DNA from: Ananas comosus
Lineage: Eukaryota; Streptophyta; Magnoliopsida; Poales; Bromeliaceae
Length of the DNA: 64,000 nucleotides
Assembly (NCBI RefSeq): GCF_001540865.1
Contig: NC_033640.1
Span: forward strand, 9,452,834-9,516,833
Direction of reading: 5' to 3'
Shown here: positions 12,734 through 27,800 of the stretch, piece by piece
Layout: every line of letters begins with the position of its first letter
Numbering within the stretch: the first letter of the stretch is position 1
The notes under the pieces: generated by a model
What the model saw: the letters and a program-made list of their open reading frames with translations, nothing else
What the model was told of the DNA's origin: nothing
Databases searched by the model: none
Translations under genes and position numbers: made by a program

Positions 12734-14437
12734 TCATTTAGAAGGAAAGGATGTTGAATTTGATCTTTGCAGACTTTTTCTCCGAAAAATATCTCCAAAT
12801 TTTCGCAGAATCGTCTTCTTCTTTTTCTGTTTCGCAGAATACTCCATGCCATCCAAGTGAGACCTATCTATGTAATCAAATTCATCTTCAAACTCATCTA
12901 CAACCATGGAAGTCACAGCCCTCATATCAGCAACATTACTCTGCGACGCAAACTTCCGATCCGTACTCTTCTCCAAAGATCCTTCTAAATCAAACATAGA
13001 TCCATTAAACTTAGCCGGCTCGCCAATCGAATGCCTTCGACCTTTCTTAACTCGCGAATTCTCACCATTCCATCTATTAGATTGAAATCCATTTGTTCCC
13101 TCACTTGATTTAACATTAGTTGATGACCCATTTGGTTGTCCGGTTGAACCATTGTCGACCGAAGATGGAGTTTTGGTTGAGTAAGTAGAAGTTGTATCAA
13201 GCATGCTCTTCAATTCCTTTAGACTATCTTGCGCCGCAGCTTCGCTGACCTTAATGCATTCATATTCTTGCTTAATGCTCTGTAATGCATTTTCCTTTTC
13301 AGATAGTATATCTTTTAGGTGAGAATTCTCGTTTCTCGCAATTTCTAACTCTTCTTTCACCACAGCGGCTTCGCTCACCGCTTGCTTCAGTATATCCCTC
13401 AACTTGGAATTCTCTTCTCTAACCACTCGTTGCGACTCGATTAGTTTCGTGTTCTCTTGCTTCAATTTATTGGTCTCGTCTTCGGAGTTCTTCATACAAT
13501 CTATAAATCCGCTCTCTCTCTCATTCCACACGGCGACCGCTTCATCCGCTTCAAGCTTCAATCTTTCGGCCTCCTCACGAGCCAACCGAAGCTTCTCCTC
13601 CATGATCTCCACCGAAGCCTTCAATTTCTTGGCTTCTGCTTTTGCGTTCTCCAACTCCATCTCTTTCACCAAGAGCTTCCCCTTCACTTGATTGGCCTCC
13701 GTGGTTACTTCCTTGAGAGCAATGGCCAAGTCATCCATTGCCTTGTTGCTTTTCTCTTCGGCTTCTGTGGCCAGCTTAAGCTCATTCTTAAGCACTTTAA
13801 TCTCCTCCTCACCCGCAAACGCATTGAAAAACCCGTTGTTCCTAAGATGGGTCTGCAAATTCCTACTGCTTCTGCTGGCCGAAGAAGCAGAAGCCTCCAA
13901 GTTCCTTATCTCAAGCTTGGCTTCTTCCAGAGAAATCTTGGTTTGCTCAAGCTGTTTGGTTTGCGAGACAAGTGATTCAAGCATCTTCCTTTCCGACTGC
14001 TTCGCCTTCTCCACTTCTTTCTCAAGAACTCGTACTCTATCCGAAGAAGAACTTCTCTTCTTAAGCTCGGTGAGTTCCTCTAAAGTTAGGGTCTTCTCCT
14101 CTTTCTCCCTCTTCAGTTCATCACGGAGTTGACTAATTTGCTGTTGCATCTCCGTAACTTTTGTGCTTCGCTTCTAAAGAGGGACAACAAAGAGGCATTT
14201 CATCGAACAGGTAATCTACAAGTCGAAATCCGATCGGTTTCTACGAGTTACAGAGGATTGGAATGGATTGGGGAATCAAATTACCTCAGGGGAAGGTGTC
14301 GCCTTTGCGGAGGATTTGCGCTCCAGGAGTTTGGCGGATCGTGAATCCGAGGAATCCGATGAGAATGGCGTCGACTTCGTGGATTTGGGGGAAGGAGGTT
14401 TCGAATTAGGCCCAAAAGGAGAGGCTTTTGGTGCCAT
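12734..14437 (-). CDS. WEB-like long coiled-coil protein
   Basis: Two coding exons, 14437-14285 and 14173-12734, joined in phase 0 into 530 residues. Residues 1-51 are a Ser/Pro/Lys-rich head (MAPKASPFGPNSKPPSPKS). Residues about 60-400 are almost continuous heptad coiled coil rich in Glu, Lys and Leu. The tail is acidic and then strongly basic, ending with KKKKTILRKFGDIFRRKS. That tail closely resembles the KKKKPLLRKFGNLLKKKS-type end of Arabidopsis WEB-family protein At1g65010, and the coiled-coil sequence also resembles it. Arabidopsis members of this group take part in chloroplast photorelocation or act as scaffolds; which applies here is unknown. At 530 residues it is much shorter than At1g65010. 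ROP-interactor-type coiled-coil proteins are an alternative assignment. Confidence 0.85.
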
Positions 14438-14540
14438 TTCCGATGACCCGGATCTAAAAATCGAAGAAAAATACTAGAAAAATGATCAAAACAGTTGGAA
14501 ATAACAAAAAGCCATGAAATTACATCCAAATTGAAACACA

Positions 14541-14880
14541 AAAACCCCATATTCGATCGGAAACAAGGGGGAAAGGAGGGGTTTTTTTTAAAAAAACTTT
14601 ACCTGGACTTGGAAGAGAGCATACTCTGCTTAAAGCAGCTTCAAAGAGATCAAATTTTTCTAGACAAAATAAGAAAAGAAACATTTGAAAAACCTCAAAT
14701 CAATGATTAAAACCCTATAACCTCGAATTCGATCGAAAACAAACAACCAAAAAGTTGGGTTTTTACCTCACCTGGGCACGAAAGAGAGCGACCTTTGCTT
14801 AAAAACAGCTGCAAATAATCAAATTAATCCAGAAAAAACGAGAAAAATCATTAAAAAATCATGGGAAACAACAAAACTAG
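14541..14880. repeat. ~168-bp imperfect tandem duplication in the WEB-like gene leader
   Basis: Unit 14541-14708 and unit 14709-14880 share, in order, an aaaaccc start, ATTCGATCG, a ttacct splice-donor-like site (minus strand GTAAA or GAGGTAAAA), GAAAGAGAGC or GGAAGAGAGC, CTTAAA.CAGCT and an AATCAAATT block. Both lie upstream of the start codon on the minus strand, so the transcript could carry two alternative leader exons, each with its own donor. Confidence 0.6.
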
Positions 14881-14992
14881 GAATCGTTAGAGAAACAAAA
14901 GATGAATCAACAGAGGGGAAAAGGATCACACGCCGTACCAAATTCCACACCGAGAACTCTCCTCGTTCGTTACCAAATCGATCGAGCGCAAG

Positions 14993-15028
14993 CGCGTGTG
15001 CGTGTGCGTGTGCGTGTGCGTGTGTGTG
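14993..15028. repeat. GTGTGC-type microsatellite
   Basis: Short GTGTGC units in tandem in the probable promoter or leader region of the WEB-like gene. Confidence 0.85.
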
Positions 15029-15029
15029 G

Positions 15030-15793
15030 AGTTTACTATACTTTGCTTCGCTAGTCGTGTAGTGGGATTGAGGGGGTGAGGATTCTACGAGGTGGAGACC
15101 GTGGGGAGTTGAAAGAGTCCGCAAATGGCGGTGGAGGGGACGAGCAAAATTGGAGAAAGAGCGAAACGGTTTGTGCGCGACTTTTCTTATTCTATAACAT
15201 ATTGTTTTTTTTTTATTTTTTAGTTTGTTTCTTTACAAGGGTCTTTTATTGCATTTATACCCCTGCGAATTTGTAAAATTATCCATTTGGGGACACATAC
15301 CTCCTAATAGGAATTCAAACGGATCCAGGTTGGTAGAGATCCCGTCCGGTTCAATTCTAATGACGTGGTAAGTTGAAATCAAAGTATAGAAAAATATAAT
15401 TCGTTTCGAATCCGCCCCATGAAACGGTAAGTGGCAGAAAAAAAAGATTAAAATTAATCTGTTCCGAATCAGCTCCCATCCGACAAGCGGGAGGCGAGGG
15501 ACTCCTTACTACATATTCGTCCCTCCAAATTTGTGCCAAAAAAAAATACTGCTGTACATTATATTATAATATAATAAGGTGTGTATCTTATATAGTACCA
15601 TTCAAGAGTGTATGTTTTTTATTTATATTTTTAATTAGTATTGTAAAATAAAATTGATAATTCTAGTGAGTAAATTGGACATATGAAAAATTAATGTGTA
15701 AAATTTATATCTCTAAACTAGATGTACATGTAGATTGCTTTTTCGAAAATTTACATAAACATTGCAAGTTTTTGAAGAGATACATCATAAAAT
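15030..15793. other. Intergenic DNA
   Basis: No gene seen. It includes the probable upstream region of the minus-strand WEB-like gene and then AT-rich sequence. Confidence 0.4.
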
Positions 15794-16148
15794 TAGGAAT
15801 GCAAATGGCGCGGATTCGTGGGCGAGAAGGCCCCCTCGTATCATGTCTCGTATTCTCGACGGGTTTCGATGAATTTAAGGATTAGATTTTATCCTATTCT
15901 TTTAAGTTCCCACTCACGATTCCATTCGGAACATGTCAGAAAAAGAGAAAATTTTTGACGAAATTTTAATGGATCAGAAAGGATTAAAAAAAAAAAGGGG
16001 TCTGCCGCCGCTCGCTCTATTTCTTAGTAGGTCGCGACGGATTAAGAACGAGTTACTTTTTTTCTTTTTATTTTGACTGCTGCTTATCGCCTCATTCTAG
16101 GCGGATCAGGGTGGACTATGGACCAATCCGGATCCATTTGCATTCCTA
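15794..16148. mobile_element. MITE with TAGGAATGCAAATGG ends and 8-bp-type target duplication (family D)
   Basis: The left end TAGGAATGCAAATGG is mirrored by CCATTTGCATTCCTA at the right end. The flanks are CATAAAAT on the left and GATAAAAT on the right, a 7/8 match that fits an 8-bp target duplication as made by hAT transposases. The interior is degenerate and non-coding. A relative lies at 43673-44007. Confidence 0.65.
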
Positions 16149-17056
16149 GATAAAATCATGGGGACTAACATGCAATAACTAAGTTTGCAAGGACACTTAT
16201 GTAATTTTGTATATGCAAGGCCAAAGGAGTATTACGCATGCAAAAGTAAACCCACTCAATCTAGAATGAGATCATATTACCAGGTCAATAAGATCAGACG
16301 GTCCAAATTGATCTAACGGCTAATCAAACAAACATTATTATATAAATAAATATATATAATGCTACGCTTGTTTCGCCTGCTTTAATTGCTTATGCCATTT
16401 TAACGGGGTGGGTTTCGAAGCGATTTTTGTGAAACCCGAAACCGAATCCGACTTAAAAAATCGAAATCCGAAACAGTTCTCGAACTCGGCTAGTGTAAAA
16501 GTTCAGGCCAAAAACCCGAACCTAAACAAAAAAATCTGAGAACCTATACCCAACCCAAAAAAAAATTAAAGTTAATTACGTAATGTAGCACCTAAATTAT
16601 TATTTTATCATCAATCACAATATTTTTAAATTAATTCTAAATCAACAAATTATTTATATTTAGCCAGCAAAATTAAATTATGCATATTTAAAACAAAAAT
16701 TATAATAAATTAAAATTTATGGACCAAAGTGTCTCGCTCCGTATTATTTGAGAACCAAAAGAGTAATTTAACTGATACAACTTTCGTAAAAGTAGTGCTG
16801 ACAAATTTATATTGACAATATATTTTACTTCTCTTTTGGTTTAACTTAAAATTTTCTTTGGACAAATATATATAGAAATTCTTTTTGGAAAATTAATATT
16901 GACAACTAATTATTATGCAAACACACCTAACTCAGTTTAATACATGTGCTAATATTCTTCATAACTTAGCTTTGCGAGATTAATTTTGTGATCCTATCTA
17001 TCTATCTATCTATTAATAGCTTACAAAGAAAAGCTCAATTGAGCTCTAATAAAGAG
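16149..17056. other. AT-rich intergenic DNA
   Basis: No coding signal. A short (TATC)n run occurs near 16995-17012. Confidence 0.4.
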
Positions 17057-17587
17057 CTAGGCTGGTATACTATCGGTAGCACAGATGTCTCCATACTACC
17101 AAGATGTTTTTAATGATGCGGTTTCCAAGTCGACGATCGACTCCATTAGACTTGATCTACACTATTAAAAGTATTTGGAAACTAAATTTCATTCGACATT
17201 ATTTACCTATCAAACGTGTAGTCTAAAAATAAACGGCTGAAAATGAACATCTTATAAAAAATAATGATAAAAGACTTGAATTTAAGATCAGAGATACTGA
17301 TCTTACTCTAAATAGTGAAAAAAAATTTCTACAAAAATTTCATCAAATTTGAATTATCTTACACCGTTAAATTCACAAACGCATCACATCGACCATTAAA
17401 ATTATCAATTTTGAGACCTTTTGATCACTAGCCAAATGATGTCAAAAAATTATGAAATTTAGTTTTCAAATGTTTTTAATAGTGTAGATCAAGTCTAACG
17501 GAGCCGATCATCAATTTGGAAGCCGAGTCATTGAAAATAATTTGGTAGCACAGAGGTCTCCATACTACGGATAGTATACCAGCCTAG
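17057..17587. mobile_element. Foldback MITE, family A, long copy
   Basis: About 530 bp with long inverted arms. The left end reads CTAGGCTGGTATACTATC and the right end is its reverse complement. The arms continue inward with a CACAGAGGTCTCCATACTAC-type block, a cgacgatc block and a gtctaacgg/ccattagac block. The centre carries an internal short inverted repeat (AGATCAGAGATACTGATCT). No open reading frame. Confidence 0.75.
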
Positions 17588-18960
17588 TTCTATATATAGA
17601 TTATAGAGAATATAAATTATCCTGCAAAACATTATTGCAGAAGAGGATGAGGATGCATTGATTCATGTGTCTTCTTGTATAGGAATTGCCCAAAATAAAA
17701 TGAGTAACAGCCAAATAAATTTATTTTTTTTCCCCCTTAATAGTCAAATGCCAACAACCACACATAAAAGAGATAGAGTAATAATTAAGTTGCTTGTCTT
17801 TTTTTTTTTTTTTTTTGACTCAAGTTAATTTTTCTAAGTTGTAAAAGTCAAAGATGTATGGGACCGCAAAGTTGGCCGTTCATGCACTTGGCATGGGATA
17901 TAGCTGACGAGGATGCCAACCTATGTGCCGTTCTAGATACAATCACACAATAAAGTTCCTCCCTTTCATAATTGTGTTATATATAAAAATAATAAAATAT
18001 TAATAATAATTTATAAACTTTATCAGGATGATGAGACATTTGAACCTGGCTATTCAATCTTTCAAACTTTTAATTTTTAATTTCAAATCTTTTCTTTCAG
18101 ATTATTTAGTTTGAATCATTTGACGACACGTTAGTTTTAAAAATTTTGAATACGTCATTTATCATTGCAGATTTAGTTAGTATACTTTATATAATTCTCA
18201 CACCTAAAAATAAATAATTGCCTTAAATTTCAAAGTGAAAATTACATTAACTAATACAAATCAAACAAATTTAAAGAGTTAGGCAGTTGATTTAAAATAG
18301 TTCATAGTTCAGAAAAATTTTATATATTTTTATCTAAAATATTAAGCAAAAATTGTTTATTAAACTCTTCATAATATAGGCACGTGGGTAGAAAGAAAAG
18401 GCTATCCGGATAAGGGTTTGTTACACGCCCACCACAGAGACAATTGGGTCTCAATTGGGAGTCAAAAGGGTCCAAAGATCTTCGATGTCACCATCACTAG
18501 TACTCTCCGAAACGAAAAAGAACAGGAACATGAAAGAGACGCATTGCTCATGTAGATAGATGAGCGGTTGGTTTGGATAAGCATGCAAAGTGGGCCAAAT
18601 CATGGCTCTCCTGATGCAGAATTGGGACAATGTAGTCGCATGAATTGTATAAAATACACTAAACTCAAGTCCATTCGAATGAATGGCACTGCTCAGAATG
18701 GGTCGTAGTTCAGATATGTTTGGCACATTTTTACACATGGAACTACACATGAGCAAATTAAGAAGCCATATATATATATTAGAAGAGTTCTATAGCATTC
18801 GGAAAAGGAAAAGCATGGTGGTAACACACGAAAGCGAAAGAAGCAGAGGAGATGGAAAACCACCAGAAGAAGAAACTACGAGAGAAGAGGGGGTGATTCA
18901 AATTGATGATCAATTTGCAAGATGAGAAGCGCCTAAAAAGCAACAGAGAATGGCGATTAG
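17588..18960. other. Intergenic DNA and probable 14-3-3 3' UTR
   Basis: AT-rich, no gene supported. The part nearest 18972 should be the 3' UTR of the minus-strand 14-3-3 gene. Part of 18050-18300 loosely resembles 45530-45780 (ATTCAATCTTTCAAA..), a possible dispersed repeat. Confidence 0.35.
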
Positions 18961-18971
18961 TAATACTTTGG

Positions 18972-21398
<2,427 letters not shown>

Positions 21399-21419
21399 GG
21401 ACGCCGCTCCGAGAAGGAG

Positions 21420-22390
21420 AAAGAGAAATGTGGGGGAGTGTAGGGGAAGGGGAGAGGAGTGAAGGGGGGGGGGAAGGGTAATAATGGGTGTTACATAAAG
21501 GGCGTGTGTTTGTATTTATTACGTGTAAATGATATCATGATAGTTACCGTTTAGCTACTAAAGTACTTCTCTAACAAAGTTTAAGTTGTTTTTCTTTTTC
21601 TTTTTCTTTTTTTTGAGATTAATGCACCTATCTGGTATTAAAGCCTATATATTTAAATATTAAAATATTTCTTTTATTTTTTAGTAAAATAATACAAAAT
21701 ATATGATAATTAATTTATATAATATAAAATATAAAAAATATATAACGTGCACAAAATTAAATATGGTATGTTTTCATTCCTGTAACTATATTTACCACAT
21801 GTAATATTAAGCTCGTGGTTCGCAAGTCAATTCGTACTCGATTTGTATGAATTTAAAATTAATTACTTGTTTAACAAATGAACTGAATTTTTCAGCTCAA
21901 AATTTTAATAAGTCGAACATGAACGGAGTCAATTCGCTGTTCAGGGTCGATACTGCTCAAGAATATATATATGCACATTTATATTACAAATTTTTACTAA
22001 TTAGATTTTAGACCCATCCAAATATAATTTTGTAATTTTTAAAATTTTTAAAATTTTTAATTCTTTTTATTTAGTGGTAGAGCTGATAATTTAATTTGCT
22101 GTTCGCAAGCCGGATTACATTCGACTCGTTAATAAGCGTATCAAACTCTAGCTCGATTTGAATTAATTCGTGTTTGATTCGTTAATAAATAAGCTGAACA
22201 CAAGGTAAATTTTTCAGTCCGGTATTTTATCCGACGCGCTTTACATTGCACATGCAGCAGCTAGTCGTGGCGGGTTTCGGGTCGGATAGATTGACCGGAT
22301 TCGGGTTCGCACAGCTAAAGGCTAAAGCGGACTTGGAGCCCGCATCGTCCCACTCTCGTTCGACTCTTTTTTCGTTGAGAGAGCGCAGCA
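21420..22390. other. Intergenic region between divergent 14-3-3 and unknown gene
   Basis: Holds the promoters of two divergent genes; I cannot assign a TATA box with confidence. Around 21790-22200 there are decayed words such as TTCGTTAATAA and AGCTCGATTTGAATT typical of a degenerate plant repeat. Confidence 0.4.
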
Positions 22391-25300
22391 ATGGAGGCTC
22401 TGCGGAAGCTGGAGCGGATCCAAACCCTGCTCTCCTTCATCCACTCCCGAGCCCTCGCCTCAAACCACGACGACGCCGATCGATTCCTCGCCCATTTCCT
22501 CCTCTTCTTCGTACTCTCTCTCTCTCTCTCCACTGCTTTTCTCATTAATTTTTTTTCTTTTTTTTTTATAAGCTAAATTAGATGTAGTTACTAATTATAC
22601 TTAGTAATCATAATCTCGAGCTTGATGCATTTTTAGCAGCTTTTTCCCCTCAATTTTTTGCTTTTCTTTTTGATTTTAAGTTTCCAAATTGAATGATATG
22701 AAAATGTATTAGGAGGGTAAATTTTTCCTTTTTTTGGGAAAAATGTATTGCGGCCCCTTCAATTATAGGCCATTGAAAATTAGCCCTCCAACTTTTTGTT
22801 TTTTGGTTGAATTTGCGAAATCGTCGCTGCATTTAACAAAATCCCTCATACGATTGATGGAATTGAGGGGCCTGTTCCAAAATGGCCTGTTGTTTGAGGG
22901 GTCTTGTACATTTTTACCATTTATTTTAGGGAGTGCTTGGTTGTACGTAAAATCGGTGAAAAATAGTTTTCCGTAAAACAATAATTTTCATGGAAAAAAA
23001 GTTTTACTTTTTGTACTGTTTGGTTTGTAGGAAAAAAAGTAGTTTTTCATTGATATTTGTTTGGTTGAAAGTAAAAAAAAATCATATTTGTTTGGTTCGG
23101 TGAAAAAAAAAAGTTTTACACAGCTTGAATTTTTATTTTTCCCCAGCTTGAATTTTCGTTTTCTGCTGAAAATCAGCGAAAAACAAAAATCAGTGGAAAA
23201 TGAAAACACTCCATTTTTCTCAAATCTGTAGAAATAGTTTCTGAATTTTTTTTTACGGCTAAACAAAAGGAAAATAATTTTTCAAACCGAAAGGTAATTT
23301 TCGATAAATTTACGGCCAACAAAACACACCCTTAATGAAATTGCTAACCTACCTCGCTTCAATTTGCCTTTCCTTCACTAGCAACTAAATCCAACATCAT
23401 CAATAAGCAAATTGAGAACCATCTTAGAGAAAATATCACTACTTTAGTACATTAGTATATTTTTATCTGATAAAGAGTTTATTTCTTATATATAGTTACA
23501 ACCGAGTGGTATGCTTAGCACAGAGAGGAAATACTCACTAATATCCGAGCTTCTTAAAAAGGTGAATTTAAAGCACTCCCATGTCCATTTTCTTGTTTAA
23601 TTCTTGTTTATAAATGCGTGGTTGTAACTTTTTTGACTACTAATTGAACAGATCACTGTCGAAATACTCGAAGAGGCGCGTTTAGTTGTTACCGATGAAG
23701 GTACTTTAACGAATGTTTCAAGTGCTATAAGCATCGGAATGTATCGTGTTTTGAGCTTCTCATAACGTAGATTCTTGTTAGAATGCAGATTATGATGATA
23801 CCTGCGTTGAGCCTTCATTCCGGTTTAGTATTGAAGACAAGGCGGATCGTGAGAAATCAAAAGTTGAGGATGCGGCTGTGATTGGATTTGACGCAATGCA
23901 AAGAGCAAACTCCACGCTTGAGGATTTTGTAAGCAATTTGTTGTCTTCTTATCCCATAACTTCCCGAAATTTTGTTTCGTTTTAATCATCTTATGTCATT
24001 TTAACAATTTTGTTTTTGTCATATAACAGTGTAGGTCATATTTTATGTTTCACGGTATGGACGCAAACAAACCGCAATCAATATTTAAGTTTCTCCCTGT
24101 TCTTTCTTTTACAGAGAGCTACATATATCAGGTGATTTTTTTTTTTGGCCTTTTTCTATATCTTGAACAAAATTATAATTTATAATTACTCTTTCACCTT
24201 TGTTTGTACAGCTAGATACGTTAAATGAAAATAATTTGCATCCTTCTCCAGAAGATTCTGTTTCTGAAACAAGCAGATCTGATTGTCTAATACATACATC
24301 TAATGAAGTAAGTTTAGCCGATTTCATCAATCATATACTATTTTTAAATGCTAATTCTATGTGTCATCATTTTTTATCGATATTATCTAATGCAGATTAA
24401 GGACCAAAATGTGATTAATAATCTCCATGAAACTTCCGTCTGTGATCCATTTGCTCCTCTGCTGAGTCTTCTTCGCAGTCAAGGAATACTTACTGATAGG
24501 TTGGGATTTTTGTGCTCTTACCGTTAATTCATCATATGAACCAGAAACATATTGACACTACAAAAATAATGTTTTCCAATTTTTTTTCTTGTTTCTATTT
24601 AGGATAAGAACTGAGCTCAAATCAGGTATTGAGTACTGGGCCCTTGAAAAGAAGCTTTGCGGAGCATTAACAAGCAAAACAAAGGTTGTTTAGTAACCCT
24701 GTGTTCTTTCTGCTATAGTTGGTTCTCTTTAAGATCCGTAAAATGGAATCGATTGCTTTATTTTTATGATATTCATTAGGATCTGTCCATAATTAGCGCA
24801 TTCTTTTTCACTGTAAATTCACAGAATAAAATTTTACTTTTTTTTCCTTAAAGAGTTTCTGTGTTTTACTCTTCTTCTTTGATTGATCTGTTTGTATATA
24901 AAGGTTCATGCTAAAGAATTAACACTTGACTTATTATTCAGATTTCAATTGAGGATGCCATGAGAGCAATCCATCTAAAATCCTTCGATTATCGAGTACT
25001 GAATCTTTTGTTGTATCATTTGACACGGCAACAGGTAAATGCTTTTTACTCGGCTTGAATTTGTTGTAGAAGTTTCCAAGGTTTTTCATAATTTCCAATT
25101 CTTGAATCCAAAAAATTATGCAACGATCCCGTCAAATTTGGTTCTATAGTATAACTGAAGTTTAATTATTTATTTTTTTTCCATACCGTTGGTTTTACTT
25201 TCTTGAATGGTAGAATATGGGAGACATCTCATTTGAAGTAAAAATGTCAAGTATTGTTAGAAAAATTAAATACTGTTGTCCTTCTAGTGTGAAACTGCGA

Positions 25301-27126
25301 ATAATAGATAATGGAAGCATGGATTCGTTTTAATTAAACAGTTAGTAGCGCAATTAGTTGTTTTTTATTCTGATGTTAGATAAGAAACAATTATGTCCAC
25401 TTAATCTGTTTTTTGAATTTAACTGCATAACTTCTTTCTATTTTTTCTGTAGACAAATGAGTTGCATATGGAGTTCTTATCAGTCTCAGAATTCCTAGTG
25501 GAGGTATCTGATGACCTGTAAGTGCCTTTTTCTCTACATGTTATGCTTACAACTAGTTACATGATTTGACGGTTTCTACTGTAGATAATACTGCACGACT
25601 GAGAAAATAAAGGCCTCTTTGGATGTCTTACTAATTCTTTTTGCCTTTTCCTTTGATGTAGTTATGTTTTTCCACCATGTTTTTGGTTTTAGAGTGTAGT
25701 CAAATAAAATTGTATAAATTATTTTCTAAATTTTAGTTTTCTGTCCGGTTACTTCTACCTCTTTGAGTAATAATTCTTACTTGGAGTTTCCACTGTGTGC
25801 TAGGATTTATGATTTAATTTGTTTTTTGCCCTTTATGGTTATTCGTGGGGTATGAAAAAGGTTGAATATCCTGCAGGTATGATTATGAGGTGGGTATCTA
25901 TTCATAAGATTGTCAATCATGGAGAGCGACATTCTGCAGTATCTATCTAACTTGAATTAGTGATGCAATATGCGTTCGTCTGTCTTCTAGGAAGATGTGA
26001 TAAATAATAATTTCAACGTACTTCGAATGTTTGTCGCCGTATACGGAGCTTCAATGGCGCCGAAAATGTTGGTGAGTTAGAATTTGGTGATTTAATCAAA
26101 GCTGATACTATCAATTTTAATGTACCGTAAATTTTCATAAAGTCCCTTACATTTATGCGAGCTTTCGAGTACTTTCCCACCCATTTTCTGAAACAATCAA
26201 GTCAGTTCCTCTACATGGTTGTCCAATTATCATTTCCTACTTGTAGTTTGCTTTATGCTGGATTTTTTTTTTTTTGTTTAAACTCCTGAAATCTAAATAT
26301 TTAAGCATAATTTTCCTTCTAATTTTTGTACCTAATAAAATGCAGTTTTTTAAGCAAATATCTGAAGCTTTCTGGTGCTCTTAAACTTCTCTTATTGCCT
26401 GCTAGGCATTAGGCTAACGAAATGTCTTAGACCATCTGCAGTTGCTGAAGCTGAATTGAAGTTCAATGGCCAAAAGCAAGAGCTCTAATTTGAGGCTGCT
26501 GCTTTTGGCAGTGTAAAACAGTCGTATGGGCTTAGTAAAAGCGTGTCAATGCTTTTTCGGTCAGCTCTACTCGAGCTACATTTTCTGCATAAAAGCTCCA
26601 GCTGGTTCAAGCTGGCCTAGAATAGTCGGAAACATTTTATTGCCTTCTTGAGCACGGGGAAAGCTCAATAATTCCAACTTCATGATAAACAAATGAGTGA
26701 AATGTTTCTAGTTGTATTTTTTTCCTGTGAGTTTACATTGTCAACACTATCCAGTAGTACTTTTAATCTGTTTTTGAGCAGCTTACAACCTTTGATAATT
26801 GGCTTACTTTTCCAGGCAAAGTGCATTTGCGAGGTGGAAGAGAAGTATGAGAGCTTATCAAAAACATTGGATCCCGACCTTTCTTTGAATTACTGGAGAA
26901 GATGTGAAGAAGCCACAAAGGAAGGTATATGTGTTAAGTGTTCCAACTGCGTATTAAAGTTAACAATAACCTCAATAAAAGTTAACCTTCATTATTATCA
27001 TTGTTCTTTTGATTAGGAGGACTAAATTCAGGGCATGCCTATGGAACATGGACTATTCCTTGTGTGATTGCAGATGAGGATTCGTTTCGAGCTCAAAGCG
27101 CAAATAAGAAGAGCCGCGGCGCTTAA
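22391..27126 (+). CDS. Conserved plant protein of unknown function, 13 exons
   Basis: I do not recognise a named family. Thirteen exons join in frame to 387 residues: 22391-22510, 23652-23700, 23789-23928, 24030-24131, 24212-24307, 24396-24499, 24603-24684, 24942-25034, 25453-25517, 25877-25889, 25991-26071, 26816-26924, 27017-27126. Unbroken phase over twelve introns argues strongly for a real, conserved gene. The protein is mostly helical-looking and soluble, with no signal peptide or membrane segment. Distinctive stretches are CRSYFMFHGMDANKP, EDAMRAIHLKSFDYRVLNLL and an acidic SDDLYDYEEDV. The last contains DDxxD, which is superficially like the acidic motif of isoprenoid synthases, but nothing else supports that and I do not infer an activity. 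The 13-nt exon 10 encodes the middle of this acidic motif. Confidence 0.85.
22927..23332. mobile_element. MITE with AGGGWGTG..TTGGTT ends
   Basis: The left end AGGGAGTGCTTGGTTGTACG and the reverse complement of the right end AGGGTGTGTTTTGTTGGCCG are similar terminal inverted repeats followed by TAAA. The interior is rich in AAAATT-type hairpins and non-coding. It lies in intron 1 of the unknown gene. The ends resemble hAT-type MITEs; I found no clear target duplication. Confidence 0.55.
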
Positions 27127-27800
27127 TGCTTCCTTTGCTTTAGTCCTACAAATTGAGAACATGGTAAGCTTTTTCTCTTCGGGGCAAATCCTAAGCATAA
27201 GTCATTTTATTGTATGCTATTTTGCTTAAGACCCTATTTGAATGTCGGAATAAGTTATCTAATGATAATTTATCTGATATGAAAATTTTCTTGCATAATT
27301 GGAAGGTCCGAGTTTGATTTTTGTTCTTTGAAAATTCTTGACATCTTTGATTTGGTAGGATAGAATATTTCACCTACGATGTGATTTTTCTCATTCCATC
27401 AGATAGAGGTTGTTCGGCCAAATGTAAACCCCAGTGAACTAAGCAATTTTGTTAGTAATTCACAAAGCTTTTCTCATTCTCAGGGCGCAAGCAAACAGTG
27501 TTGCAACACCTATGCGGCTCGGTGCAATGTAGTGTGGTGGCAATTGTTTATAGTCACTGTAGCTTCTGCATGAATGCTTGTTCGCATAAAGCAGAGCAAA
27601 GAAGCACTGATGTTTTATTTTCCCAATTCAAGGCTCCTTACAAGCAGTTTTGCTGCAGCTGGAAGGAGAAGCAGGTTCAGTTTTGCATTTGATCCTGTAT
27701 TATCTGGACACAATTTTGGCACCTGATTTGAACTGTGTGTTTGGTACCATTCAATTTGTGACATAAAAGCACTGATACTTTATTTTGGATGACATAAAAT
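27127..27800 (+). other. 3' UTR of the unknown gene, with a probable intron
   Basis: After the stop codon a consensus donor GTAAGC at 27164 and an acceptor TTCTCAG ending at 27483 suggest a 3' UTR intron. The donor is only 37 nt after the stop, which would normally not trigger nonsense-mediated decay. The intron contains a repeat fragment (27225-27390) similar to 9830-9990. Confidence 0.4.

Noticed and set aside
13457..14132. Plus-strand frames of 146 and 172 residues over the WEB-like gene
   Set aside because: They mirror the Glu/Lys/Leu-rich coiled-coil codons on the minus strand and have no independent features.
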